Origin: Selaginella moellendorffii
Taxonomy: Eukaryota > Streptophyta > Lycopodiopsida > Selaginellales > Selaginellaceae
Length of the DNA: 64,000 nucleotides
Direction: 5' to 3'
NCBI RefSeq assembly: GCF_000143415.4
Contig: NW_003314305.1
Location: 500,196 to 564,195, forward strand
Part shown: piece after piece, positions 22,546 to 34,210 of the stretch
How positions within the stretch are numbered: the stretch's first letter is position 1
Layout of the letters: each line of letters begins with the position of its first letter
Notes under the pieces: model-generated
Databases searched by the model: none
What the model was told of the DNA's origin: nothing
What the model saw: only the letters and a program-made list of their open reading frames with translations
Program-made: the position numbers and the translations under genes

Positions 22546-25500
22546 TATCTTAGTTCTAGCGAAGGATAGAGGCGGATTGTTGGGAGATGGCAAGGGCAGG
22601 GTGTAAGCGAACCCAGGCGGAGACGGAACCTCTGCCGGAGCTGGAGCCTCCGATCGAACAAGAGGCTATGGATGAGGAATCCTTGCATGAGGAGGACTCT
22701 AGTGAGGAAACTTCCAAACAGGAGTCCGGTGGCGAGGTTCGGTCGTCCAAGGCTTGATTGGACGTGCTAGAAGGACAGTTGGCACAGACCAATGCACTGC
22801 TGGAAACTCTCGTACGCAAGCTAAAGCGTGACGAGAGGCGGAAGAAAAAGAAAAAGACTGCGGATGCTGGCAGTGCAGAAGGTGCGGATCTTTCGGCCGG
22901 GACTGAGGCAAAACCAGACAAGGTCGAACAGATCGAAGTAGAATCAGTCCCTCAGGCAATTCCCAAGTACAAACCAAAGCCCCCACCGGTTTTCAAGGGA
23001 GTGAACGACTATAAAGTGGTGGAGGATTGGTTTTACGATATGGAGGACTACTTCCGAGCGTTGCGATTACCGAGCTTGGAGAAGGTCCCATGTGCAAAAC
23101 CATACTTGGCAGATAATGCCAAGTCTTGGTGGAGAACGACGGAGGCCAACGAAGGACCAGTGGCCACTTGGGACATGATGAAGGCGAGGATCCGCGCAAC
23201 ATACGTTCCTCCGAATGCCACTCTACATCTAAGAGATGAGCTGAGTAGGCTGAAGCAGACTGGAACCATCCAGGAATATGTGAATGGGTTCATGGCAAAG
23301 AGGATACTTGTCATGGACATGGGGGATATGGATGCGTTCCATGCCTTTATATCAGGTTTGCAAACCTGGGCTCGCGGTGAGGTGATGCGGTAGAACCCGA
23401 CCAACTACAAGGAAGCGTTGGATGCGGCCATCAAGGTGCATTTCAACGATAACCTGCGAAAGGGGAACACGACGGGGTCGGGATCCACATTTAGCAAAGG
23501 GGCTAAACCAAGGGGAACGTATAGCAAGGGGAAATTCAAAAAGAGTTTCTCTAAGAATGAGTCCTCGGGGTTCCGGAAAGGCAAATCCAGTGGCCAGCGA
23601 GCGAGTACGTGGGGGAGTCAAGTGAAAAAAGATAAACCCACGGATAAGAAGGTCAAGTCGTATAGCAGCGTGGGAAACAACGTATGCTACAACTGCGGCG
23701 AAGCGGGACACTTCTCGAACCCGAAGAAGGCAAGAGCCAATATGGCCATCAAGTCGGGTGAAGTCCAAACTGAGGTATGTGATCCAGTCCCTAACTCAAA
23801 GTTACTCATTACACGAGCAACTTTGGTAGAGAGTCGTTCGCGACATCTACTAGCCCTCCGAGGGAAGCTCGGAGGTAGCTTTGTTAAGATCCTTATTGAC
23901 ACGGGTGCTTCGGATAATTTTGTGGCTGCAGACATAGTCCGGCAAGCCGGACTAACGGTGCAGCGGCTAGGCGAACCAAGGACTATAGAGTTTGTTCAGG
24001 GTAGCCAAAGCACCGATGAGGTACTTCGACAAGTGAGAGTCGAAGTGGGGACATGGAAAGTGGACATGGATTTCACCGTCTTGGACATGGCGGGATTTGA
24101 CGTGATCTTCGGAATGGATTGGTTTAATTGGTTCGTGGTAGCCCTGCATGGACAAGGTAGGAACCTTGTGGTATTGGCGAATGCCCAAGGAAGAAGATCT
24201 AGGGTGGAGGCCCAGGATCTAAAGGTAGGGCAAAGCAAGGCCAAAGAGTCATGCTTAAACCTGGTGTCCACGAGAGGACAACTCACTAAAGGAACTAAGG
24301 CAGCCTTTTTGTGTTTACTCTCGGTGAAGAGTGACAAAAAGACAAGAATGGAAGAAGTACCTTTAGTGATCCAGCAGGTGCTGGACCAATTCCAGGATAC
24401 CATGCCGGAGGAGCTACCGGCAGGGTTGCCCCCCGCACGACCGATAGAACATAAGATTGAGCTGGTCGAGGGTGCTGAGGCGGTGGTTCGTCCACCCTAT
24501 CGATTGAACGAAAAAGAACTCAAGGAGCTCAAGAGCCAACTAGAGGAGTTGGTGGACAAAGGGTATGTTAGGTTGAGCAAGTCGCTGTATGGGGCGCCGG
24601 TGCTATTTGTGAAAAAGAAAGATGGATCTATGCGCATGTGCATAGACTACCGGTTGCTCAACAAGTATACCAAGAAGAACAAGTACCCTTTACCAAGGAT
24701 CGAGGACCTGTTCGATAGGTTGGGAAAGGCAAAATACTTCTCGAGGATTGACCTAAGGTCAGGATACTACCAGATCAGGGTAGCTGAGGAAGATGTTGAG
24801 AAGACAACCTGTCGAACGAGGTATGAGAGCTTTGAGTTTCTGGTGATGCCCTTTGGGCTGTGCAATGCGCCGGCAACGTTTTTGGCGTTGATGAACCACA
24901 TCTTTGTACCCTATCTGGATCACTTCGTGGTCGTCTATATCGACGATATCCTGATCTATAGCGAGACACTAGAGGAGCATGCCGAACATTTGGCGAAGGT
25001 GTTTGAGAAACTAAGGGAACACAAACTGTATGCTAAAGAGAGCAAATGTGACTTTGCTCAACAAGAGGTAAAGTTTCTCGGGCATGTGGTGGGCCAGGAC
25101 GGGCTCAAGGTGGACCCGGAGAAGGTCCAAGCGATCCAGGAATGGGAGCAACCTTCGAATGTACATGAGTTGAGGGCGTTCTTGGGGCTATGCAACTACT
25201 ATCGAAAGTTTATCAGACACTATTCGAGAGTAGCCCTGCCCTTAACGGACCAAACAGGAAAAGGGAAGATGGTATGGACAGCGGAATGCGAGGCGGCATT
25301 CGTCCACCTCAAAGGGAAGTTGAGGAAGGCTCCGGTGTTGGCATTACCAAATTTTGGTAAGGACTTTGAGGTAGACACGGATGCTTTGGACTTTGCGTTA
25401 GGCGCAGTTTTGAAGCAAGACAACCATCCAGTAGCGTTCTTCTCGAAGAAGTTGGACAAGGCTCAACGGAAGTGGCCTGCCCACGAGAAGGAATTGTTTG

Positions 25501-26448
25501 CGGTGGTCAAGGCGCTCAAGGAGTGGTGACACTACCTTGGGAGACACTTCAAGGTTTACACAGACAATGTGGCAATGAAACACTTTTTGTCACAGCCCGA
25601 CCTAAGAGGGAAACAAGGTCGGTGGGCCAATGCCTTGGCCGAGTTTGATTGCGAGATTCTGTACAAGCCTGGGAAGAGCAACATCGTGGCAGATGCGCTA
25701 AGTCGAAAAGCGAGCTTGAGGTTGGCGATCTTCAGCGCAACAGCAACCTTTTGGGACGATGTGCGGACAGTATATGAGAACGATGGTCTAGCACAAGAAG
25801 TGTTGTTGAGGAATCTGGAGGCGCGGGAAGCTCACCAGAGAGGTGAGCTGCCAACGGAAGAGAAAATGGGCTATGCGGAACGCAACGGACTCATTTATTA
25901 CAAGCAAACGAGGGTATATGTTCCAGAAGGGGGACTAAGGAAGGTAGCCTTAGAAGAGTGTCATGACGGACCTCTTGCGGGACATGGCGGAGTGCCCAAG
26001 ACGATGGGCTTACTCAAGAGGAAGTACCATTGGCCAGATATGGCTAAGGACGTCCAAGACTATGTAAAGACATGTCCAACATGTAAGCAGGTCAAAGCCG
26101 TGACTAAGGCTAGTGGGGGCTTGTTGCAAAGCATCCCAATTCCAGATCGTCCGTGGAAATGTCTTACGATGGACTTCATCACGGGACTACCCCCAAGCGA
26201 GGGGTTCGATGCGATATTCGTGGTGGTGGATCGATTTTCGAAGATGGCACATTTCATACCCACCACAACGGAAGTGGATGTGGAAGGTGTGGCGAAGCTG
26301 TTCTTCGAACAAGTGGTTTGAGTGCGGGGAAGGCCAGAAGAGATTATCTCAGATCAAGATAAGATCTTCACTAGTAGGTTCTGGAGGACCCTCCTGGAAC
26401 AGTATCGCACCAAGTTGAAATTCAGCACAGCCTATCACCCACAGACAG

Positions 26449-26495
26449 GTATGGGGTATTAAGTCAAGTTTGGTGGTCCTAACACTTCTTGACAG
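26449..26495 (+). other. 47-nt intron in integrase (chromovirus A)
   Basis: GTATGG...CTAAC...TTGACAG interrupts the codon between HPQT and DGQTERVN (ACA G/AC GGA). Removal restores one of the most conserved integrase motifs. A branch-point-like CTAAC lies about 15 nt before the AG. The same intron is at the homologous place in copy B. Confidence 0.75.
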
Positions 26496-26913
26496 ACGGA
26501 CAAACGGAAAGGGTGAATAGGCAGCTGGAGGATTATTTGCGATGCTATGTCTCGGGAGACCAGACCTATTGGGTAAGTCATTTGGGACTTGCGGAAATGT
26601 GTTATAACAACTCACCACATTCGAGTATCGGGGTGAGTCCATGGGAAGTCATCAATGGGCGAGCTATTGAAGGTCCTATGGAACTCGGCGTGGCCGAGTA
26701 TCATGGAGAGCTACCCGCAGTGGAGGCATTCACGGCGGAAAGACTCAACATTTGGAATCTAGTGAGGGATTCCTTGGAACGGGCTCAACAAAGGCAAACC
26801 AAGTATGCGAACCTAAAGCGCTGGGATGTAGAGTTCCAAGCTGGGGAGAAGGTGTGGCTGAACACTAAGAACCTCAGGCTACCAAGTGGGATCAGCCGAA
26901 AGTTGACCCAAAG

Positions 26914-26965
26914 GTAAAAATGCATGTATTCCTGTAAATGAATTGATCTTGAGTTCCTTAAGCAG
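26914..26965 (+). other. 52-nt intron before GPY/F motif (chromovirus A)
   Basis: GTAAAAATG...TTAAGCAG splits an Arg codon between LTQ and FAGPYEI. Splicing restores the GPY/F module. It is conserved almost identically in copy B (about 32183-32233). Confidence 0.75.
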
Positions 26966-27347
26966 GTTCGCGGGGCCTTACGAGATTGAGGCACGAATCG
27001 GTAAAGTGGCTTACCGACTCCGACTTCCTCGAGAGATGGGGAAGATGCACCCAGTGTTCCACGTGAACTTACTCAAACCGTACTTTGAGGATCCGCTTCG
27101 CAAGGACCAAGTAAGACCTTTACCTGAGGTTATCCAAGGGGAAGAGGAATACGAAGTCGAGGCCATCCTCAATGCGCGCAAGAGCAAGCGACAAGGACGC
27201 GAGGTGAGAGAGTTCCATGTGAAGTGGAAAGGATTTCCACACTGCGAAGCAACATGGGAACCGGAGGAGAACCTAGCGAACGCGCGAGATCTAGTGGAGG
27301 AATTTCTGCAAGGCAGAACTCTATGTACTTATGCAAAGTTCAATTAA

Positions 27348-27749
27348 AGTATCAATTTGCAAAGTTGAGCAAGTGGCATATGTTGGGACCCGAAGGCGCG
27401 CCGAAGGTAAGCTAATTAGCATGGGTTAGCTAGGTCGACCAGGCGTAGGGAGCTACGCCCGACTCCCTGCGGGGATGTCGAATCCGTAGACGTATTCTAC
27501 GGAGGTTGGGTTTGAGTCCCAACCCCCTAGTAAAGCAAGGCTGGGTTCAAGTCCCGACCCTATACTAGGGCGTGGTGAGATGAGGAGTATAGGGACACCT
27601 ATATTCCATTGTCATGGGCTCTTGGCCGGGGAGGCTAACTTAGGCACACCGCTAAGTGGGGGGATGCCCCCGGAGACATGGTCAACAAGTCGTAGGATAA
27701 AACGAAACGTTCGATGTGGGCATCAAACTTCTTCTATGGGTGGTGGAGT
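27348..27749 (+). other. 3' non-coding region of chromovirus A
   Basis: Between the gag-pol stop and the 3' LTR there is no ORF of note. Short stem-loops occur, including GTTGGGTTTGAGTCCCAAC and GGGTTCAAGTCCCGACCC, which resemble tRNA T-arms. The polypurine tract is at the right end. Confidence 0.6.
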
Positions 27750-28899
27750 TGTAAGGAACCAACTCGCTGAGGTGTCGTAGGCTAAATGAACCCCGAAAGC
27801 ATGACCAAAATGACAAAGAGTTCATCGGATGGGACCAAGTCGAAGATCGAGTCCAAGACCGACTCTAGGACCGAGTTCGAGATAGAGTCCGGAATCGAGT
27901 CCGAGACCGACTCGGGGACCGAGTTCGAGTCCGAGTTCGAGACCGAGTTTGAGATGGAGTCCGAGATCCGAAATCGGGTCCGAGACCGAGTCCGAGGTCG
28001 AGTCCGAGGTCGGGTCCGAGATTGGGTCCAAGATCGAGTCCGAGATCGAGTCCGAACCCGAATCTGAAGTCGGATCCGAAATCGGGTCCGAGATCGAGCC
28101 AAAGACTAAGTCCAAATACTAATACGGGTCAAGGGGTGAAAGCCCAAAGCGTGCGTCTCCCAGGGGGGGGGGGGGCTGCAGGGGGTTCCAAAAGTATAGT
28201 AGGGATAGTGAGGTCCAGGAACCAGTTTAGAAGGGACTCTCCAGTGGGGCTCCCAAACTGACTTGAGGTTGGGACTGGGACCGAGGGGCCTTGGGTGGGA
28301 GTGAGCATGGACTTGGTTGGTGCCGGAGGGGCCATCCAAGGAAGTGCTGAAGAGCAGCTCCCACTCCCGAAAGGGAAACCGATTGCGGTGCTCTCGGCTC
28401 ATGTGGAGTGGTGCCCCACTTGAGTACCATGCGGCTCATTGGTCCTCGCCCTTCCTAGGGGCTTGGGCCTTCCTTCGGGATGGAAGTGGGGGGCGAGAGG
28501 TACCCATACCGGGCCGCTAGGCCACGGTGTTTCGCCCCGGCGTCCCGAAGCAAGTGTTGCACTCAAGACTTGGGATTTAGAGGGTCCCATGATCAAGTCT
28601 TGTGGTACCAAAGGATGTTAGGAACCTGGAAGCTTGGTGTGCTTGGCTGCTTGTGCTTGCGGGGAGTGTAGCCGAACTTTAAGTCCAGTCTAACCCGGGG
28701 AGGGGGATTGGGAGTGATTTGGGAATCCGTGGATGGATGGCTAACACTCCGTTGCTCGTGCAGTGAGTAGCTGAGACCAAGTAGGAGCTGGTACCATAGG
28801 CGAGAACCTTGGCAAGGGAACTTAGCAAAAGCCAAGGCGGTGTTGGACGGATAGACGAGGTAAGCTGGCAAATTGGAAAGGAAAAATTTGTGGCTTACA
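27750..28899 (+). repeat. 3' LTR of chromovirus A
   Basis: 1150 bp, TGTAAGG...GGCTTACA, a single complete copy without the tandem extension seen upstream of the 5' LTR. Confidence 0.9.
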
Positions 28900-29262
28900 C
28901 CGACGTCCCGAAGCAAGTGTTGCACTCAAGATTTGGGATTTAGAGGGTCCCATGATCAAGTCTTGTGGTACCAAGGGATATTAGGAACCTGGAAGCTTGG
29001 TGTGCTTGGCTGCTTGTGCTTGCGGGGAGTGTAGCCGAACCTTAAGTCCAGTCTAACCCGGGGAGGGGGATTGGGAGTGATTTGGGAATCCGTGGATGGA
29101 TGGCTAACACTCCGTTGCTCGTGCAGTGAGTAGCTAAGACCAAGTAGGAGCTGGTACCATAGGCGAGAACCTTGGCAAGGGAACTTAGCAAAAGCCAAGG
29201 CGGTGTTGGACGGATAGACGAGGTAAGCTGGCAAATTGGAAAGGAAAAATTTGTGGCTTACA
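28900..29262 (+). repeat. Partial 5' LTR of chromovirus B (3' third only)
   Basis: Starts abruptly at CCGACGTCCCGAAG right after the 3' LTR of element A and runs to the normal LTR end GGCTTACA followed by the primer-binding site. The two elements are therefore fused head to tail, probably by recombination. Confidence 0.85.
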
Positions 29263-29321
29263 ATTTGGTATCGGAGCCTTTATCTCAGTTCTAGCGAAGG
29301 ATAGAGGCGGATTGTTGGGAG

Positions 29322-32251
29322 ATGGCAAGGGCAGGGTGTAAGCGAACCCAGGCGGAGACGGAACCTCTGCCGGAGCTGGAGCCTCCGATCGAACAAGAGG
29401 CTATGGATGAGGAATCCTTGCATGAGGAGGACTCTAGTGAGGAAACTTCCAAACAGGAGTCCGGTGGCGAGGTTCGGTCGTCCAAGGCTTGATTGGACGT
29501 GCTAGAAGGACAGTTGGCACAGACCAATGCACTGCTGGAAACTCTCGTACGCAAGCTAAAGCGTGACGAGAAGCGGAAGAAAAAGCGAAAGACTGCGGAT
29601 GCTGGCAGCGCAGAAGGTGCGGACCCTTCGGCAGGGACTGAGGCAAAACCAGACAAGGTCGAACAGACTAAAGTGGAATCAGTCCCTCAGGCAGTTCCCA
29701 AGTACAAACCAAAGCCCCCACCGGTGTTCAAGGGAATGAACGACTATAAGGTTGTGGAGGATTGGTTTTACGATATGGAGGACTACTTTCGAGCGTTGCG
29801 ATTACCGAGCTCAGAGAAGGTCCCATGTGCAAAACCATACTTGGCAGATAATGCCAAGTCTTGGTGGAGAACAACGGAGGCCAACGAAGGACCGGTGGCC
29901 ACCTAGGACATGATGAAGGCGAGGATCCGCCCAACATACGTTCCTCCGAATGCCACTCTGCATCTGAGAGATGAGCTGAGTAGGCTGAAGCAGACTGGAA
30001 CCATCCAGGAATATGTGAATGGGTTCATGACAAAGAGGATACTTGTCACGGACATGGGGGATATGGATGCGTTCCATGCCTTTATATCAGGTTTGCAAAC
30101 CTGGGCTCGCGGTGAAGTGATGCGGTGGAACCCGACCAACTACAAGGAAGTGTTAGATGCGGCCATCAAGGTGCATTTCAATGATAACCTGCGAAAGGGG
30201 AACACGACGGGGTCGGGATCCACGTTTAGCAAAGGGGCTAAACCAAGGGGAACGTATAGCAGGGGGAAATTCAAGAAGAGTTTCTCTAAGAATGAGTCCT
30301 CGGGGTTCCGGAAAGGCAAATCCGGTGGCCAGCGAGCGAGTACGTGGGGGAGTCAAGTGAAAAGAGACAAACCCACGGATAAGAAGGTCAAGTCATATAA
30401 CAGCGTGGGAAACAATGTATGCTACAACTGCGGTGAAGCGGGACACTTCTCGGGCTATGCAACTATTATCGAAAGTTTATCAGACACTATTCGAGAGTAG
30501 CCCTGCCCTTAATGGACCAAACGGGAAAAGGGAAGATGGTATGGACAGCGGAATGCGAGGCAGCATTCGTCCACCTCAAAGGGAAGTTGAGGAAGGCCCC
30601 CGTGTTGGCATTACTAGACTTTGGTAAGGACTTTGAGGTAGAAACAGATGCTTTAGACTTTGCGTTGGGCGCAGTTTTGAAGCAGGACAACCATCCAGTA
30701 GCATTCTTCTCGAAGAAGTTGGACAAGGCTCAACGGAAGTGGCCTGCCCATGAGAAGGAATTGTTTGCGGTGGTTAAGGCGCTCAAGGAGTGGCGACACT
30801 ACCTTGGGAGACACTTCAAAGTTTACACGGATAATGTGGCAACGAAACACTTTTTGTCACAGCCCGACCTAAGGGGAAAACAAGGTCGGTGGGCCAATGC
30901 TTTGGCCGAGTTTGATTGCGAGATCTTGTACAAGCCTGGGAAGAGCAACATCGTGGCAGATGCGCTAAGTAGAAAAGCGAGCTTGAAGTTGGCGATATCT
31001 AGCGCGACAGCAACCTTTTGGGATGATGTGCGGACTGCATACGAGAACGATGGTCTAGCACAAGAAGTGTTGTTGAGGAATCTGGAGGCGTGGGAAGCTC
31101 ACCAGAGAGGTGAGCTGCCAACGGAAGAGAAAATGGGCTATGCGGAACGCAACGGACTCATTTATTACAAGCAAACGAGGGTATATGTTCCAGAAGGGGG
31201 ACTAAGGAAGGTAACCTTAGAAGAGTGTCATGACAGACCTCTTGCGGGACACGGCGGAGTGCCCAAGACGATGGGCTTACTCAAGAGGAAGTACCATTGG
31301 CCAGATATGGCTAAGGACGTCCAAGACTATGTAAAGACATGTCCAACATGTCAGCAGGTCAAAGCTGTGATAAAGGCTAGTGGGGGCTTGTTGCAAAGCA
31401 TCCCAATTCCAGATCGTCCGTGGAAATGTCTTACGATGGACTTCATCACGGGACTACCCCGAAGCGAGGGGTTCGATACGATATTTGTGGTGGTGGACCG
31501 ATTTTCAAAGATGGCACATTTCATACCCACCACAACGGATGTGGATGCGGAAGGTGTGGCGAAGCTGTTCTTCAAACAAGTGGTTCGAGTGCGGGGAAGG
31601 CCGGAAGAGATTATCTCAGATCGAGATAAGATCTTCACTAGTAGGTTCTGGAGGACACTTCTAAAACAGTATCGCACCAAGTTGAAATTCAGCACAGCCT
31701 ATCACCCACAGACAGGTAATGGGTATTAAGTCAAGATTGATGGCACTAACACTTCTTGACAAACGGACAAACGGAAAGGGTGAATAGGCAGCTGGAGGAT
31801 TATTTGTGATGCTATGTCTCGGGAGACCAGACCGACTGGGTAAGTCATTTGGGACTTGCGGAAATGTGTTATAACAACTCACCACATTCGAGCATCGGGG
31901 TGAGTCCATGGGAAGTCATCAATGGGCGAGCTATTGAAGGTCCTGTGGAACTTGGCGTGGCCGAGTATCATGGAGAGTTACCCGCAGTGGAGGCATTCAC
32001 GGTGGAAAGACTCAACATTTGGAATCTAGTGAGGGATTCCTTGGAACGGGCTCAACAAAGGCAAACTAAGTACGTGAATCAAAGGCGTCGGGATGTGGAG
32101 TTCCAAGCTGGGGAGAAGGTGTGGCTGAACACCAAGAACCTCAGGCTACCAAGTGGGATCAGTCGGAAGTTGACCCAAAGGTAAAAATGCATGTATTCTT
32201 GTAAATGAATTGATCTTGAGTTCCTTAAGCAGGTTCACGGGGCCTTACAAG
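29322..32251 (+). pseudogene. Chromovirus B gag-pol, internally deleted and 3' truncated
   Basis: Highly similar to copy A, including the same TGA at gag codon 57 (29490-29492). It has its own TAG at 29904-29906 (TGG in copy A). At about 30450 the zinc knuckle is joined directly to the distal RT/RNase H, deleting about 1.47 kb (equivalent to 23718-25186) that holds the protease and most of the RT. RNase H and integrase follow intact, with CGA codons where copy A has TGA. Intron 1 is present (GTAATGG...TTGACAA, acceptor AG mutated to AA). A stop (TGA) occurs in DYL(R). The copy ends at 32251 just inside the GPY/F exon, so it lacks the chromodomain and 3' LTR. Confidence 0.88.
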
Positions 32252-32711
32252 CTCTATTTCATTAAAGTGGGAATTGTCATTATCCCACTTGTAAAATAAG
32301 GTTTCCAAACCTTTATATAGTATATAAATATAACAAAATTCAACTGCATTGAGGCACATGCCATTTTATTTTAAACAAGGAAATGTCTACTCAATCACTT
32401 CTCCTCCCCCTGCCACTGCTTCACCTCTCTCTTCTCCTTGTCATCGTCGTCTAATTTCTTTCCATCCTTTTAATATTGGCTCAGTTGCTCCGAGTCTAGG
32501 TGGAGCCCAAGTCCCCATTCAATCTTTACTTTCCCCTTATTAATAAAACAACTTCGTAGACTTCTAATAACATGCTGTAACACTTCTAGTATAATGCAAA
32601 TCCTCTCAAAGAATTGTCTTTTAATATTAATACAATGGCATGGAACCCCATGCTATAATAAGTTACATTTTTAAATAAATACATGCCATCTCAGACTGTT
32701 ATTTTGTGCCT
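32252..32711. other. Non-coding DNA, 3' flank of the HAD-phosphatase gene
   Basis: Starts where chromovirus B breaks off. Contains an inverted repeat (AAGTGGGA...TCCCACTT) and the first half-copy of the ATGCCAT palindrome family (about 32352). No reading frame with a domain is seen. Confidence 0.5.
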
Positions 32712-34210
32712 CTAACGCCTATACAATAATCTTGGAATTTCATCACTCTCCACACTATCAGGATTTAAACCCAATAGTAATGCCATCTCTTCTCTAATAT
32801 GTCCACGCTCATGTTCAATGGTTGAAGAACCCATCCGGTTGAGCAGATTATGGAGATGCGGATAGTGCTTGGCTAGACAATATACATGCCATAAATGATG
32901 ACTGGTGTCTGTCCGATCAAATGGCTTCTGATATACCGTTCCATCTGCCATTTGGTTGATTTCTGCAGCCACCTCCTGGACTGGCCGGTTCTCTATCACC
33001 ATCGCTTCAAGCCGTTTTGCAAGGTCCCCCAGAACATACGGTTTCTTCTCCCTAGTTTTCATACTACAAGAGATGGGGTGCACTGCATATGTGTGCGTGT
33101 TCGCTGCAGTTTTAATCGGCGAGTCATCGATGATGAGGATTTCACTTGACCTAACAGTCCGGTTCATCACTACAGTCTCTGGCTTGACGAAGATGGGTTT
33201 GCTACCCCTCACATGGACCATAGTCAAGCAATCCTCCTGCGTTAGGAGAAAGTCAAATGGTAATATTACTTGCGTCTGATCGTGCATCATCTGTAGCAAC
33301 GTTAATGCATTGTGGCGCATCATGGATGTCCAAACTCCCAATTGCAAATTGAACCCGGCCCTCTGTTTTAAGTGTCGCATGGTCATTATTAGATCTCACA
33401 GTTTCTCCCGTGTGATTAATGTGAATCTGTCTCTTTTGACCAACTTGCGACCGCAGGCTTTGGAGGGTGCAGTGACATTCGAGGACGAGCCAAGCTCATG
33501 GGAGAAAAGGACACCGTTCATATCAAAAACGATACAGTACTTTCGCCGTGACTCTGAAATGAAATGCGTCAGCATAAAAAATGGTACAAGTCAATTTTAC
33601 CATCTACAATATTAGCGAATGGTGCTCCCGATGGTCGTTCAGAGGGTTTTGGTCGAGGAAACGTGAAGGGCGGAAATACTCTCCTCTGCAATGTGGGGTC
33701 AATCGCATCCGATGGCGTGTGGGCACATGCCATTTTAGCTGTAGACTCTAGTACAACTGGCTCAACAATGGCATGGGGTGGTTCCGATGGCGTGTGATCA
33801 CACGCCATTTCAGCTGGTGCCTCCGTTGGCAAAGTGGACATGACCGAACAGGCAGCAGGGGCGGTGTAGGGAGGTTCCAACGGCGCGTAGTCAGACGATT
33901 GGGCACACGTTGAGTCCGTTGGAAATGAGGATACGACCGGCTCGGCGGCTGGGGGGGTCTCATGCGGGTCCAATGGCGCCTGGTCACCGTTAGTTGGATA
34001 CGTGGACAAGATTGACTCAGTGGTATGGGTAGCATCAAGTGGAGCGTGGTCAGCTTGCTTGGCGTTGATATGGATAGTAGCCTCCACCAGCTCTGATGAC
34101 TCTTGCAGGCAAGTAGAGTCCACTGGCGGATCCATATGCATGTCCAAATATCTCCCTTCGATTGAGATGGTATCCTCCCTACTAGCTACTAAAAACAAAC
34201 TCATTAGCAC
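32712..34210 (-). pseudogene. FCP1/NIF-like HAD phosphatase gene with one nonsense codon
   Basis: Two exons: 33601-34210 (from an ATG, MLMSLFLVAS) and 32712-33553, joined in phase across a 47-nt intron. Exon 1 encodes low-complexity sequence of repeated DHAPLD/PSEPPHA-type units. Exon 2 holds a HAD domain of the NLI-interacting-factor type: motif I in CIVFDMNGVLFSHE (DxNG variant seen in plant relatives), LGVWTSMMRHN, and motif IV in ILIIDDSPIKTAANTHTYA. A TGA (33396-33398) interrupts it after LITREKL, probably a CGA-to-TGA change. Such domains dephosphorylate Ser in protein tails. It may instead be the last part of the gene upstream, since splice sites run on through 34236; one junction is out of phase for that model. 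Confidence 0.65.
33790..33809. repeat. Perfect 20-bp palindrome TGGCGTGTGATCACACGCCA
   Basis: The only fully symmetric copy noticed of the palindrome family described at 32352-43053. It lies inside the coding exon of the HAD-phosphatase gene, where it contributes to a MACDHTP-like peptide repeat. Confidence 0.85.

Larger units (their letters stand above)
22587..27347 (+). pseudogene. Chromovirus A gag-pol, one frame with four nonsense codons and two introns
   Basis: Gag and pol share one frame. Order: gag with a K/R-rich segment; a CCHC-like knuckle [10 protein letters not shown] whose last Cys is missing; protease ([11 protein letters not shown], about 23893); reverse transcriptase ([18 protein letters not shown] about 24940); RNase H; integrase zinc finger (HxxxH...CPTC); D,D35E core (MDFITG, VVVDRFSK, HPQT/DGQTERVN); GPY/F (RFAGPYEI); and chromodomain (EVEAILNARK, FHVKWKGF, TWEPEENL). 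Stops are TGA 22755-22757, TAG 23391-23393, TGA 25527-25529 and TGA 26319-26321. The last three are transitions relative to copy B (TGG to TAG, CGA to TGA twice). Two short introns (26449-26495, 26914-26965) must be removed for a continuous integrase. Confidence 0.9.
21371..28899 (+). mobile_element. Chromovirus (Ty3/gypsy with chromodomain), element A
   Basis: An LTR retrotransposon with 5' LTR 21371-22527, primer-binding site, gag-pol 22587-27347, a polypurine stretch just before the 3' LTR (GGGTGGTGGAG) and 3' LTR 27750-28899. The two LTRs differ at scattered sites, so the insertion is not recent. The element cannot be autonomous because gag-pol carries four in-frame stops. No target duplication can be tested, since both ends touch other copies of the LTR. 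Confidence 0.92.

Noticed and set aside
27500-27560. tRNA gene or SINE, because of two T-arm-like GGTTCAAGTCCC stretches
   Set aside because: No acceptor stem, anticodon arm or properly spaced A box could be assembled; left as stem-loops in the chromovirus 3' region.
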